A stretch of 21,983 bases of DNA from AC-9 sp051984395 (GCA_051984395.1 JBPYEZ010000062.1:1-21983), one strand, 5' to 3'; counted from the first letter of the stretch, positions 7,902-14,880 are shown. Numbers and translations are program-made. Notes: a model not told the origin generated them from the sequence alone.

Positions 7902-8122
7902 AGGAAGGCCATGAGCGGGGTGATGGCGGCGAGGGTAGACCGCCTCAGGGTCCGGGAGGGCATCGCCGCCGGTGGGCCCGACCCCACCCAAGGCGCGTCG
8001 TGGACGTTGCCTATATTCGCCACGCACGCCCATGTTTCCTCGGGACCGGGGGCCGAAACCACCTCCGACGAGCCCGCACACCCCGCCGGGCCGGGCAAGA
8101 GGTCGGGTGCGATGCTGATCAC
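7902..8122. promoter_or_regulatory. Divergent promoter region, marP / metallopeptidase
   Basis: This 221-bp region contains no convincing gene. Plus strand: TATATT (8012-8017), the most AT-rich -10-like element here, would give the metallopeptidase a leader of about 100 nt. A weaker GATGCT (8111-8116) 6 nt before ATG 8123 would instead make it leaderless. Minus strand: TACCCT at 7937-7932 for marP. No clear -35 or operator symmetry was seen. Confidence 0.35.
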
Positions 8123-8470
8123 ATGGTGCAGGTTCCGGACGCCCGCTTCGAGGAGCTGGTGGCCGAGGCCCTCGACGGTCTCCCACCCGAACTGGGCCGG
8201 GCCATGGACAACGTGTCCGTCTTCGTCGAGGAGCGGTCCCGGCGGGGTCAGCTCCTCGGCCTGTACGAGGGCGTTCCGCTCACCAAACGGAGCTTTGGCT
8301 ACTCCGGCATGGTCATGCCCGACCGGATCACCATCTTTCGCCAGACGATCCTCGCCACCTGCGAGACCGAGGAGGAGGTCGTCCGCCAGGTTCGCCGGAC
8401 GGTCGTCCACGAGGTGGCCCACCACTTCGGCATCGACGACGCCAGGCTCACCCAGCTCGGTTGGGACTGA
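8123..8470 (+). CDS. Minimal zinc metallopeptidase (MMP-like, Zincin_1 family)
   Basis: This 115-residue protein has the zincin motif HEVAHHFGIDD near its C-terminus: His96, Glu97, His100, Gly103 and Asp106, giving HEXXHXXGXXD. That is the signature of the small 'possible zinc metallopeptidase' family (PF06262 as I recall it), whose members are 110-140 residues, cytoplasmic and lacking a propeptide. Function in the family is poorly known. I chose ATG 8123 because the MVQVPDARFEELV start matches the family's first helix; extending to 8000 adds 41 Arg-rich residues. No Shine-Dalgarno is visible. The stop is 23 bp from the end of convergent msrA. Confidence 0.85.
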   Translation: MVQVPDARFEELVAEALDGLPPELGRAMDNVSVFVEERSRRGQLLGLYEGVPLTKRSFGYSGMVMPDRITIFRQTILATCETEEEVVRQVRRTVVHEVAHHFGIDDARLTQLGWD

Positions 8471-8493
8471 GTCAGGTCGGGCCCCGCCTCAGG

Positions 8494-9141
<648 letters not shown>

Positions 9142-9283
9142 GGTTCGTCCCCTCTCTGGTGGCGGCGTCCTCGCTCGTGACAACGCCGAGGCCGGCACCA
9201 TCGTTCCCCTTGCCGCTGGCGGCGCCGCTCCTCGGCCGGTCCCCGGCTCCGCCACCGGCCGTCGGCGAACGCGCCCGCAAAGC

Positions 9284-9289
9284 TACAGT
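9284..9289 (+). promoter_or_regulatory. -10 box of the cupin gene (leaderless type)
   Basis: TACAGT is followed by six bases (cgggcc) and then ATG 9296. This is a clear case of a -10 box placed so that transcription would begin at the start codon. Confidence 0.55.
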
Positions 9290-9295
9290 CGGGCC

Positions 9296-9760
9296 ATGAC
9301 CACCATCGATCTCCCGCGGGCCCTGCACCGGGCCGAGGGCGACCTCCCCTTCGTGGATGCTGGCGACGGGGTGCAACTGCAGCTGCTGCAGGTCGACGTG
9401 GAGCAGGGTCTGTGGGTCGTCAGGACGCGCTTCGAGCCCGGCACCACCATCCCCACCCACAAGCACACCGGCCCTGTCCATGCCGTGACCCTGGCCGGGA
9501 GCTGGAAGTACCTCGAGTACCCCGAGGTCAACACCCCCGGCTCCTATCTCTACGAGCCGGCCGGCTCGATCCACACCCTCACCGTCTCCAGCGAGGTGCA
9601 GGGTCTGACCGACGTCTGGTTCGCCATCCACGGCGCCAACCTCGACCTCGACGCCGATGGCAACGTGACGTCGGTGGTCGACGCGGGCACCGTCCGCGAC
9701 GGCTATTTCGCCCTGTGCGAGGGCTACGGGCTCGGCCGGCCCGACGTCATCGGCGCCTGA
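9296..9760 (+). CDS. Cupin protein, 2,4'-dihydroxyacetophenone dioxygenase-like
   Basis: This 154-residue single-domain cupin has its metal-binding motif in THKHTGPVH (His55, His57, His62), with a further histidine at His93 in the second cupin motif (GSIHTL). The protein resembles the ChrR/DAD-type cupins annotated as 2,4'-dihydroxyacetophenone dioxygenase, iron enzymes that cleave a C-C bond. Many relatives are uncharacterised, so the substrate is open. ATG 9296 is chosen because MTTIDLPRALHRAEGDLPFV matches the family start and a TACAGT box lies 6 nt upstream; longer in-frame extension into the msrA promoter is not protein-like. The TetR gene follows after 42 bp. Confidence 0.82.
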   Translation: MTTIDLPRALHRAEGDLPFVDAGDGVQLQLLQVDVEQGLWVVRTRFEPGTTIPTHKHTGPVHAVTLAGSWKYLEYPEVNTPGSYLYEPAGSIHTLTVSSEVQGLTDVWFAIHGANLDLDADGNVTSVVDAGTVRDGYFALCEGYGLGRPDVIGA

Positions 9761-9770
9761 AAAACACTTC

Positions 9771-9798
9771 CGTACCCAAGCGGTACGCTAACGTACCC
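9771..9798 (+). promoter_or_regulatory. Probable TetR autoregulatory operator (three CGTACC elements)
   Basis: CGTACC (9771-9776) forms an inverted repeat with GGTACG (9782-9787), 5-bp spacer. CGTACCC recurs at 9792-9798, exactly 21 bp after the first copy. The third element overlaps the -10 box of the TetR gene, so occupancy would block its promoter. The position between the cupin and the regulator suits autorepression. Confidence 0.65.
9789..9794 (+). promoter_or_regulatory. -10 box of the TetR gene (leaderless type)
   Basis: TAACGT lies 8 nt before GTG 9803 with no intervening Shine-Dalgarno. It is embedded in the repeated CGTACC operator. A second overlapping candidate, TACGCT, is at 9784-9789. 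Confidence 0.5.
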
Positions 9799-9802
9799 GT
9801 TC

Positions 9803-10453
9803 GTGCCGGCAGGGCTCGACAGCGACATCCTGCTCGGACCGCTGCCCGCGGGCAGGCACCGCCTGGGGCGCGAGGTCGTCGAGGCGTCACAACGGGCCCG
9901 CCTGCTCTCGGCGATGACCGAGGTGGTGACGAGGCAACCCTACGGCGAGGTGACCGTGGCCGACGTCGTGGCCCAGGCGGGCGTGTCACGTCGGACCTTC
10001 TACGAGCAGTTCCCCAGCAAGCTGGATTGCCTCGTCGCCGCCTACGAGGACGGGACCGACCTCCTCATCCGGGCGATCGCCGCCGCCGTCGCCGGCCGGC
10101 AGGGCTGGAGGGACCGGCTGGGGGCGGGAATCGCCACCTACCTCGCCAACCTGGGGTCCTCCCCTGGCTTCGCCCGGATCTTCGCCCTCGAGATCGCCAC
10201 AGCGGGCGACGCCGCCCTCGAGCACCGTCGGAGGGTGCACCGCCGGTTCGTCGGGCTGTACCGGGAGCTGAACGCCACCGCTCGCGCCGAGGACCCCGAG
10301 GTTCGCACCGTGGCCGACGAGGAGCTTCTGCTCGTCGTGGCCGGCACCGAGCACCTCGTCGCCGAGCACCTCCACCGGCAGAACCCGGTGGAGCTCCCCG
10401 TCCTTGCCCCCGTGGTCGTCTCGGTGGTGTCGTCGCTGCTGCTGGCGTCGTAG
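9803..10453 (+). CDS. TetR/AcrR-family transcriptional regulator
   Basis: This 216-residue predicted repressor has an N-terminal TetR helix-turn-helix at about 33-75. The segment VTVADVVAQAGVSRRTFYEQF (50-70) contains the characteristic recognition helix and the following FYEQFPSK turn. The remainder is an all-helical ligand-binding and dimerisation domain with no identifiable ligand class. About 20 residues before the HTH are a non-conserved extension. The GTG start follows a TAACGT box by 8 nt. It is likely to regulate itself and possibly the upstream cupin; the operator candidate lies directly in its promoter. It ends 1 bp before the stop of the convergent glycosyltransferase gene. Confidence 0.93.
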   Translation: MPAGLDSDILLGPLPAGRHRLGREVVEASQRARLLSAMTEVVTRQPYGEVTVADVVAQAGVSRRTFYEQFPSKLDCLVAAYEDGTDLLIRAIAAAVAGRQGWRDRLGAGIATYLANLGSSPGFARIFALEIATAGDAALEHRRRVHRRFVGLYRELNATARAEDPEVRTVADEELLLVVAGTEHLVAEHLHRQNPVELPVLAPVVVSVVSSLLLAS

Positions 10454-10454
10454 C

Positions 10455-11777
10455 TCAGGGCGTGGGTCGCGAGACCGACTGCGCCCCGAGAGATGCTGGC
10501 GGCTCCTCGGCCGGGGCCCGATCCGCGATCGGCTCCGACGCCCGCTGGCGGCGTTCCCACCACCACGCGGCCAGGAGCCCGAGCCCGATGCAGTTGATCA
10601 GGTCGAACGGAGTCCGCACCCGTGGTGGCGCCAGCAGGAGCAGGCTGGCAGCGGTGAAGTAGGCGCTCACGGCGATGAGGAGAACCGTCGACCGCTGCCG
10701 GCGAGCCACGACCAGCCCGGCGATACCTCCCACGGTGAAGAGGTAGAACTCCGGGAGCGCCCAGTGGCGCACGGTGATGTTGCGTCCGTCGAGGCGCTCC
10801 GCCGAGTCGCCGGTCGTCGGGACGAGCTCGAACCAGGACTTGCTGTTCGAGCCGATGACGCTGAACACGTACAGCGGGTCGTGCTCGAGGCCGGCGATGC
10901 CCCGGTCGGTCAGCGTCCGGCTCCACTTGACCTCGTCGAACTGCAGGAGACGCAGGTCCTGGAACCTTGGGTCCTTGACCGGATCGACGAAGCTGCCGGT
11001 CTGCTGCGCCTGCGTGGAGTACATGGCAGCCAGGTTGAAGCCGTTGGACGTGAACGTGACCGGCGAGCCGAGCTGGACCTCGTTGCGGATGACCCACCCG
11101 GAGAAGAGCAGGGCGACCACGCCCAGGAAGTAGAGCGCCCGGCGCCAATCGAGCGTCCACCACAGCCACAGCGCGGCGACGAGCGCGAACCCCTGGGCGC
11201 TGGGCCGGGTGAGGATGAGCACGCCCGAGGTCAGGCCGGCGAGCACGGGCCGCCTTTCCACCAGCAGGAGCAGGGTGCCGGCCAGCAGGACCATCGAGAG
11301 CGACTCGGTGAGCAGCGTCACATCGTCGGCCACCAGGGGCAGGCAGACAGCGACGGCCAGAGCGGCCACCACACCGGCCACCGGGCCGGCCAGGCGGCGG
11401 GCCAGACGCTCGGTGAGAAGGACGGCGGCCACGCCCGTGATCAGGCTGAGCGCCTGCCCGGCCCCGACGGACGACCCGAACACGAAGAACCAGAAGCCGA
11501 GGACCAGCGGGTAGACAGGTGGACGGAAGGCCGAGGCATGCGTGACCAGCGAAGGGAACGTCATCGCCAGCCCGTTGCCGTGGACGAGGTTCCAGGCCAG
11601 CTCCGAGTACTGTCCGGCGTCGCTGATGGGGTGGTAGCCGGGAATGGCGAGCGTCCAGTACGCCACCCGGGCCACCACCGCGATCAGCACCAGCAGCGCC
11701 GTGCACCGCCAACCCGTCAGCCACGATGGTCCGGCGCGGACGGGCGCGCTCACCGTTGTCGGGGCCGACGCCGTCAC
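10455..11777 (-). CDS. GT-C glycosyltransferase, family 39 / ArnT-like membrane protein
   Basis: This 440-residue polytopic membrane protein has about ten hydrophobic helices, the first at roughly 24-46. Asp53 in the first extracytoplasmic loop (HPISDAGQYSELA) occupies the position of the catalytic acidic residue of GT-C/PMT enzymes, followed by the family-typical FRPPVYPLVL (84-93). These enzymes transfer sugars from polyprenyl-phosphate donors to proteins, lipids or polysaccharides outside the membrane. The acceptor is unknown. The C-terminus is a short cytoplasmic Glu/Ala/Pro-rich tail. The GTG start at 11777 overlaps the TGA stop of the HAD gene (GTGA), suggesting translational coupling. 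It is convergent with the TetR gene with a 1-bp gap, leaving no space for a separate terminator. Confidence 0.88.
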   Translation of the reverse strand: MTASAPTTVSAPVRAGPSWLTGWRCTALLVLIAVVARVAYWTLAIPGYHPISDAGQYSELAWNLVHGNGLAMTFPSLVTHASAFRPPVYPLVLGFWFFVFGSSVGAGQALSLITGVAAVLLTERLARRLAGPVAGVVAALAVAVCLPLVADDVTLLTESLSMVLLAGTLLLLVERRPVLAGLTSGVLILTRPSAQGFALVAALWLWWTLDWRRALYFLGVVALLFSGWVIRNEVQLGSPVTFTSNGFNLAAMYSTQAQQTGSFVDPVKDPRFQDLRLLQFDEVKWSRTLTDRGIAGLEHDPLYVFSVIGSNSKSWFELVPTTGDSAERLDGRNITVRHWALPEFYLFTVGGIAGLVVARRQRSTVLLIAVSAYFTAASLLLLAPPRVRTPFDLINCIGLGLLAAWWWERRQRASEPIADRAPAEEPPASLGAQSVSRPTP

Positions 11778-12520
11778 CTCCCTCCCGAGGCCCCAGGCTC
11801 CCGGGCCGACGGGCCCCCCGCTGTCGGTGCCGGCGAGATCAGCGCTCGCGCCAGCTCGGAGAGCGAGGTCACGTGGTCGTGGTCGGCGTCGGGACACCAC
11901 CGGTACGGATCGAGGTGCACCGGGCGGAGACCGGCCGCTCGAGCCCCGTTGACGTCGAAATGGACCGTGTCGCCCACGTAGATGCAACCCTCGGGCGGGA
12001 GGCCGAGGGCGTCGAGCGCGAAGGCGAAGATGGCCGGATCTGGCTTCTCCACCCCGACCACGTCGGAGTCCACCACCACCGCCACCCGGGCGGCCGGGCC
12101 ATCGTCGGCAGTGCAGATCCGATGCTCGGCCAGCTGCTTCTCCATGGTCCCGGTGGCGTTCGAGACGACGGCCAACGGATAGCCGGCAGCCTGCAGGTCG
12201 AGAAGCGTCGCCGCCGCATCGGGAACGGGTACCCATGGAAGGCGCAGATACACCTCCTCGACCAGCGACACGGCGCTGTCGAGCCGATCGTCAGCGACGC
12301 CGGCCACCCGAGCCATCACCCGGTCGACGGCAGGCCAGTACGGCCCTCCGAGGCGATCGACCTCGCGCATGCTGGCGTAGTGCGCCCGCCGGCACGTCTC
12401 GTCGTCCGGTGTCCCCCCGATGGACGCCAACGCACGCCGCAGCTGGGCCGGGTCGGGAAGCAGCAGGACCCCTCCGGCGTCCAGGAGGACCGCCTCGATC
12501 GGGCCGTCGCCGAATCGCAC
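11774..12520 (-). CDS. HAD-superfamily phosphatase (subfamily IA)
   Basis: This 248-residue HAD hydrolase has all four motifs: motif I LLDAGGVL with nucleophile Asp14, motif II VVSNATG with Ser120, motif III VEKPDP with Lys159 and motif IV YVGDTVHFDV with Asp184 and Asp189. The second motif-I aspartate is Gly16 (DXG rather than DXD), as in YihX-type sugar-phosphate phosphatases, which remain active. A helical cap lies at about 22-100. The GTG start is 6 nt from a TAGGTT box, so the mRNA is probably leaderless. The last 20 residues are low-complexity. It is the first gene of a two-gene unit with the glycosyltransferase. A sugar-phosphate substrate is plausible but inferred only from the neighbour and the DXG variant. 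Confidence 0.88.
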   Translation of the reverse strand: MRFGDGPIEAVLLDAGGVLLLPDPAQLRRALASIGGTPDDETCRRAHYASMREVDRLGGPYWPAVDRVMARVAGVADDRLDSAVSLVEEVYLRLPWVPVPDAAATLLDLQAAGYPLAVVSNATGTMEKQLAEHRICTADDGPAARVAVVVDSDVVGVEKPDPAIFAFALDALGLPPEGCIYVGDTVHFDVNGARAAGLRPVHLDPYRWCPDADHDHVTSLSELARALISPAPTAGGPSAREPGASGGR

Positions 12521-12526
12521 GGATAG

Positions 12527-12532
12527 AACCTA
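12527..12532 (-). promoter_or_regulatory. -10 box of the HAD / glycosyltransferase operon (leaderless type)
   Basis: Minus-strand TAGGTT is followed by six bases and then GTG 12520. There is no Shine-Dalgarno, which predicts a leaderless transcript. Confidence 0.5.
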
Positions 12533-12604
12533 GTGCTGGCTCTGGGTGACGTGGCCCCAACGACGATCGTCGCCGCCGAGGCCCCGAGGAACCGCCGGCT
12601 CTGG

Positions 12605-12754
12605 CTAGGAGGCCCGGCGGTGGTCCGTGGCCAGCTCCTGATAGCGGAACATCTGCGGGCAGAAGAGGCAGACACCCAGCTCGTGGGACGGCGACCGGTC
12701 CCCGGCGACAACCGAGAACCGGACCAGCTCCGAGTGACACCGTGCACATCTCAC
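12605..12754 (-). CDS. Small zinc-ribbon protein (49 residues)
   Basis: The protein starts MRCARCHSELVRF and has two CX2C knuckles, Cys3/Cys6 and Cys29/Cys32, separated by 22 residues, a complete zinc ribbon. The tail (33-49) is polar with RYQE and HRR. No family assignment is possible beyond zinc ribbon. Two starts are credible. GTG 12754 lies 7 nt after TACCGT, matching the leaderless pattern of its neighbours. ATG 12847, with an AAGGA Shine-Dalgarno, would give 80 residues, but the added 31 are Ser/Arg-rich. I prefer the short form because the first zinc knuckle is at its N-terminus. It is divergent from the seven-repeat zinc protein, 202 bp away. Confidence 0.65.
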   Translation of the reverse strand: MRCARCHSELVRFSVVAGDRSPSHELGVCLFCPQMFRYQELATDHRRAS

Positions 12755-12761
12755 AGGTAGG

Positions 12762-12767
12762 ACGGTA
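12762..12767 (-). promoter_or_regulatory. -10 box of the small zinc-ribbon gene (leaderless type)
   Basis: Minus-strand TACCGT is followed by seven bases and then GTG 12754. It supports the short start for the zinc-ribbon protein. Confidence 0.45.
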
Positions 12768-12833
12768 GGCCCGAATCCTGACGATCGGCTGACGCGTTCT
12801 GGACGACTTGCTGACGAACATCCCGGGAACACG

Positions 12834-12843
12834 GACAGCTGTC
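12834..12843. promoter_or_regulatory. Perfect 10-bp palindrome between the divergent zinc-ribbon genes
   Basis: GACAGCTGTC is a perfect dyad placed between the two divergent -10 boxes, about 67 bp from one and 100 bp from the other. It is a candidate operator for both genes, but a 10-bp dyad in high-GC DNA can also arise by chance. It does not resemble the AT-rich Zur box. Confidence 0.25.
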
Positions 12844-12943
12844 TCATGGCCCTCGTTCCTTGGATGTCCCGGCCGTACCCGACACGAGGCGGAGGTGTGC
12901 GGGGGTGGCCCGAATCAGCCTCCCCCCGAGAGGGGATGCTCGC

Positions 12944-12949
12944 TAGCCT
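12944..12949 (+). promoter_or_regulatory. -10 box of the zinc-repeat gene (leaderless type)
   Basis: TAGCCT is followed by seven bases (tgttgcc) and then GTG 12957. This spacing selects GTG 12957 over the upstream ATG 12936, which precedes the box. Confidence 0.5.
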
Positions 12950-12956
12950 TGTTGCC

Positions 12957-13673
12957 GTGGGGCGAGGGACCACGTGCCTCAACGGCCACGAGGTACGGCC
13001 GGGCAACCGGTTCTGCACCGAGTGCGGGACCCGGATGGCCGGCCGCTGCATGAGAGGCCACGAGGTTCATCCTGGCAACCGGTTCTGCACCGAGTGCGGG
13101 GCCCGCATGCCAGCTCGGTGCGCCAACGGCCACGAGGTCGATCCTGGGAACCGGTACTGCACGTACTGCGGGCTGGCGATGCAGGCCCGCTGTGTCAACG
13201 GGCACGAGGTTCACCCGGGCAACCGGTTCTGCACCGAGTGCGGGGCCCGGATGCCAGGTCGGTGCGCCAATGGCCACGAGGTGGCCGCTGGCAACCGGTT
13301 CTGCACCGAGTGTGGGCTGAGCGTGCTGGCTGCGTGCCCGAATGGTCATGACGTGGACGCAGCCCATCTGTACTGCACCGAATGCGGAACGCCGATGCCG
13401 GGGCTGTGCCCGAACGGCCACGTGGTCCAACCGGCCCAGAGGTACTGCACGGTGTGCGGGATCGGCCTGCTCGGCCTGGCGCCCGGTCCCCTTGCCTTGC
13501 CGCCGGGCCCGGACCCGCACCGGCCCCCCTGGCCGGCTGGGAAGGTCGAGGAGCCGACGAACGGCACGTTCTCGATCGGAGCACTCCCCGCCCCGGTCGT
13601 GAGCTCGCCGGGGTCGCACCGTCCCGGCAGCTCCGCTGCCCGCCAGCGGCGCTCCCGCTTCGCCCGTCGCTGA
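12957..13673 (+). CDS. Protein of seven tandem 24-residue CX3HX8CX2C zinc-binding repeats
   Basis: This 238-residue protein is a head-to-tail array of seven units of exactly 24 residues (about 7-174). The consensus is C-x-N-G-H-E-V-x-P-G-N-R-F-C-T-E-C-G followed by a short x-x-M-x-x-R/L link. Every unit keeps all four candidate zinc ligands, giving 28 ligands and up to seven zinc ions. Units 6 and 7 are the most diverged. The tail (175-238) is Pro/Gly-rich and ends in a basic cluster (RQRRSRFARR) that could bind nucleic acid or a membrane surface. There is no signal peptide or transmembrane helix, so it is probably cytoplasmic. Single copies of a similar CPNGH...FCxxCG ribbon occur beside kinase or FHA domains in other proteins; a free-standing sevenfold array is one I do not recognise. 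It is convergent with the 89-residue unknown gene (21-bp gap). Confidence 0.85.
   Translation: MGRGTTCLNGHEVRPGNRFCTECGTRMAGRCMRGHEVHPGNRFCTECGARMPARCANGHEVDPGNRYCTYCGLAMQARCVNGHEVHPGNRFCTECGARMPGRCANGHEVAAGNRFCTECGLSVLAACPNGHDVDAAHLYCTECGTPMPGLCPNGHVVQPAQRYCTVCGIGLLGLAPGPLALPPGPDPHRPPWPAGKVEEPTNGTFSIGALPAPVVSSPGSHRPGSSAARQRRSRFARR
12975..13478 (+). repeat. Seven in-frame 72-bp tandem repeats
   Basis: The units are 12975-13046, 13047-13118, 13119-13190, 13191-13262, 13263-13334, 13335-13406 and 13407-13478. The core ggcaaccggttctgcaccga recurs unchanged in units 1, 2, 4 and 5, showing duplication recent enough to retain codon identity, while units 6 and 7 differ in sequence but keep the length and ligands. 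No unit has gained or lost a base relative to the 72-bp period. Confidence 0.92.
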
Positions 13674-13694
13674 CGGGCGCCGCCGGAGACGGGA

Positions 13695-13964
13695 TCAGAC
13701 GCCGCTTGGCAGTGCCTGGGCGGCGGCGCTCTCCCGGACCTCGTCCATCGCCCGGGTGAGCTCGTCCAGGGTGGTGAGCTCGCGGCCCACGAGAGCCGTG
13801 AGCAGGCGCTCCACCGGTACGGCAACCGAGGCGTCCACCTCGGACGCCAGGCCCCAGATCTCGAGCAGGGGGTCGATGACTCGACTGGCCGAGACCACCG
13901 GATCGCGGGAACTGAGAAAGTCGTCGATTCTCTGGTCCAAGAGACGAATGCTCTGGTCCACCAC
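13695..13964 (-). CDS. Uncharacterised 89-residue helical protein
   Basis: The GTG start at 13964 has a strong GAGGAGG-type Shine-Dalgarno with 7-nt spacing; in-frame sequence upstream is low-complexity and contains this SD. The protein begins MVDQSIRLLDQRIDDFLSS and looks almost entirely alpha-helical and acidic, with a Leu/Val-rich middle (about 30-62) and an acidic C-terminal helix (TTLDELTRAMDEVRE). No cysteines, membrane segment or signal peptide. I do not recognise a family. It converges on the zinc-repeat gene. Confidence 0.6.
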   Translation of the reverse strand: MVDQSIRLLDQRIDDFLSSRDPVVSASRVIDPLLEIWGLASEVDASVAVPVERLLTALVGRELTTLDELTRAMDEVRESAAAQALPSGV

Positions 13965-14214
13965 GAACTGACCTCCTCGTTCGTCAGGGAGTCGCCTGCG
14001 TGCTCGCAGACCCCATTGTGACTGACCCGAACCGCTCTGTGCGCGCAACACCGTGGGCTCAGATGTTCATTCCCTTTACTAGTCCTTCCCGACGACCCCG
14101 ATGGTGAACCCCACTGGACGGCGATCATCGAGTGGCGGATGTCACAGGTACCCTGATCGCCCGCCCGTACCGGGGCGCTCAGGGTTTCCCCGGGGGAGCC
14201 GACGCCACCAGCCA
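13965..14214. promoter_or_regulatory. Divergent intergenic region with an interrupted hairpin
   Basis: This 250-bp region lies between two divergent genes. It holds the Shine-Dalgarno of the 89-residue gene and, at 14150-14185, an inverted repeat: ACCCTGA (14150-14156) pairs with TCAGGGT (14179-14185), and inside it CGCCC (14158-14162) pairs with GGGCG (14173-14177). The 3' arm is followed by TT and then CCCC, so it is not a classical terminator. It ends 29 bp before the TMEM175 -10 box, a good place for an operator. The rest shows nothing recognisable. Confidence 0.35.
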
Positions 14215-14220
14215 TACTTT
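14215..14220 (+). promoter_or_regulatory. -10 box of the TMEM175-like gene (leaderless type)
   Basis: TACTTT is followed by six bases (gcttcg) and then ATG 14227, with no Shine-Dalgarno. It supports ATG 14227 rather than an upstream in-frame start at 14101. Confidence 0.5.
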
Positions 14221-14226
14221 GCTTCG

Positions 14227-14880
14227 ATGTCCGATCGCGGCGAGGCGGCCACTCCGGGCTTGGGCTCTGCAGCAGAAGACCCCGAGGAGCGCAGGTTCGA
14301 CTACGACCGCACCGTGGCGCTCAGCGACGGCGTCTTTGCCATCGCGCTCACCCTGCTCGTGCTCAACGTCACGCCTCCCTTGCTGGGTCCCGGGCACGAA
14401 GGGGTGCTCGGGAGCCGCCTTCTGGACCACGGGCAGGAGTACTACTCGTACGCGCTGGGCTTCGCGGTGATCGGGCTGCTGTGGGTCCGCCACCACACCT
14501 TCTTTCGCGGGGTCGACCGTATCGACACCGCCCTCACAGTGCTCAATCTCGTCTATCTCGGCCTGGTGGCGTTCCTGCCCTTCCCCACGAGGATCCTGGG
14601 GCTGTACGGACACCAGCCCGCAGCCGTCGTCCTGTACGCGGTGACGGTGGCGACGGTCTCGATCTTCGCCCGGCTGATGACGGTTCACGCCGTGCGGTCG
14701 GGGCTGCTGTCGGATGCCGGCCGCCGCGAGGTCAGGCGTCGCCAGCACTGGATCATCGTGCCCGCGGTGTTCCTGGTCTCGATCCCCATCGCCTTGGTGG
14801 ACACGAGAGCCGCCATGTACTGCTGGGCGCTCGTGGTCGTCCTGCCGATGATCTATCGCCGCTTCATCACGCTGAGCTAG
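14227..14880 (+). CDS. TMEM175/DUF1211 family membrane protein (potassium channel-like)
   Basis: This 217-residue protein has about six hydrophobic helices, as in bacterial TMEM175, which forms a tetrameric K+-permeable channel. The signature at the first helix, RTVALSDGVFAIALTLLVLNV (28-48), corresponds to the family motif RxxxFSD but has Leu32 in place of Phe. The following SDGVFAIA segment is intact, and a HH pair (89-90) precedes TFFRGVDRID, also typical. The first 25 residues are acidic and cytoplasmic. ATG 14227 is chosen from the TACTTT box 6 nt upstream and the family start. The gene overlaps the convergent FUSC gene by 4 bp at CTAG. K+ transport is inferred from the family. Confidence 0.87.
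   Translation: MSDRGEAATPGLGSAAEDPEERRFDYDRTVALSDGVFAIALTLLVLNVTPPLLGPGHEGVLGSRLLDHGQEYYSYALGFAVIGLLWVRHHTFFRGVDRIDTALTVLNLVYLGLVAFLPFPTRILGLYGHQPAAVVLYAVTVATVSIFARLMTVHAVRSGLLSDAGRREVRRRQHWIIVPAVFLVSIPIALVDTRAAMYCWALVVVLPMIYRRFITLS

Noticed and set aside
8032..8118. Small plus frame of 28 codons downstream of TATATT
   Set aside because: Pro/Arg-rich with no SD, and it ends just before the metallopeptidase start; it is more likely part of that gene's leader.
10404..11981. Plus-strand open frame of 525 codons opposite the glycosyltransferase
   Set aside because: It is rich in Gly, Arg, Gln and His with no hydrophobic core, while the opposite strand encodes a coherent multi-helix membrane protein.
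12975..13478. Regular 72-bp repeats considered as a CRISPR-like array
   Set aside because: There are no unique spacers; the repeats are contiguous, in frame and encode a clear protein unit.
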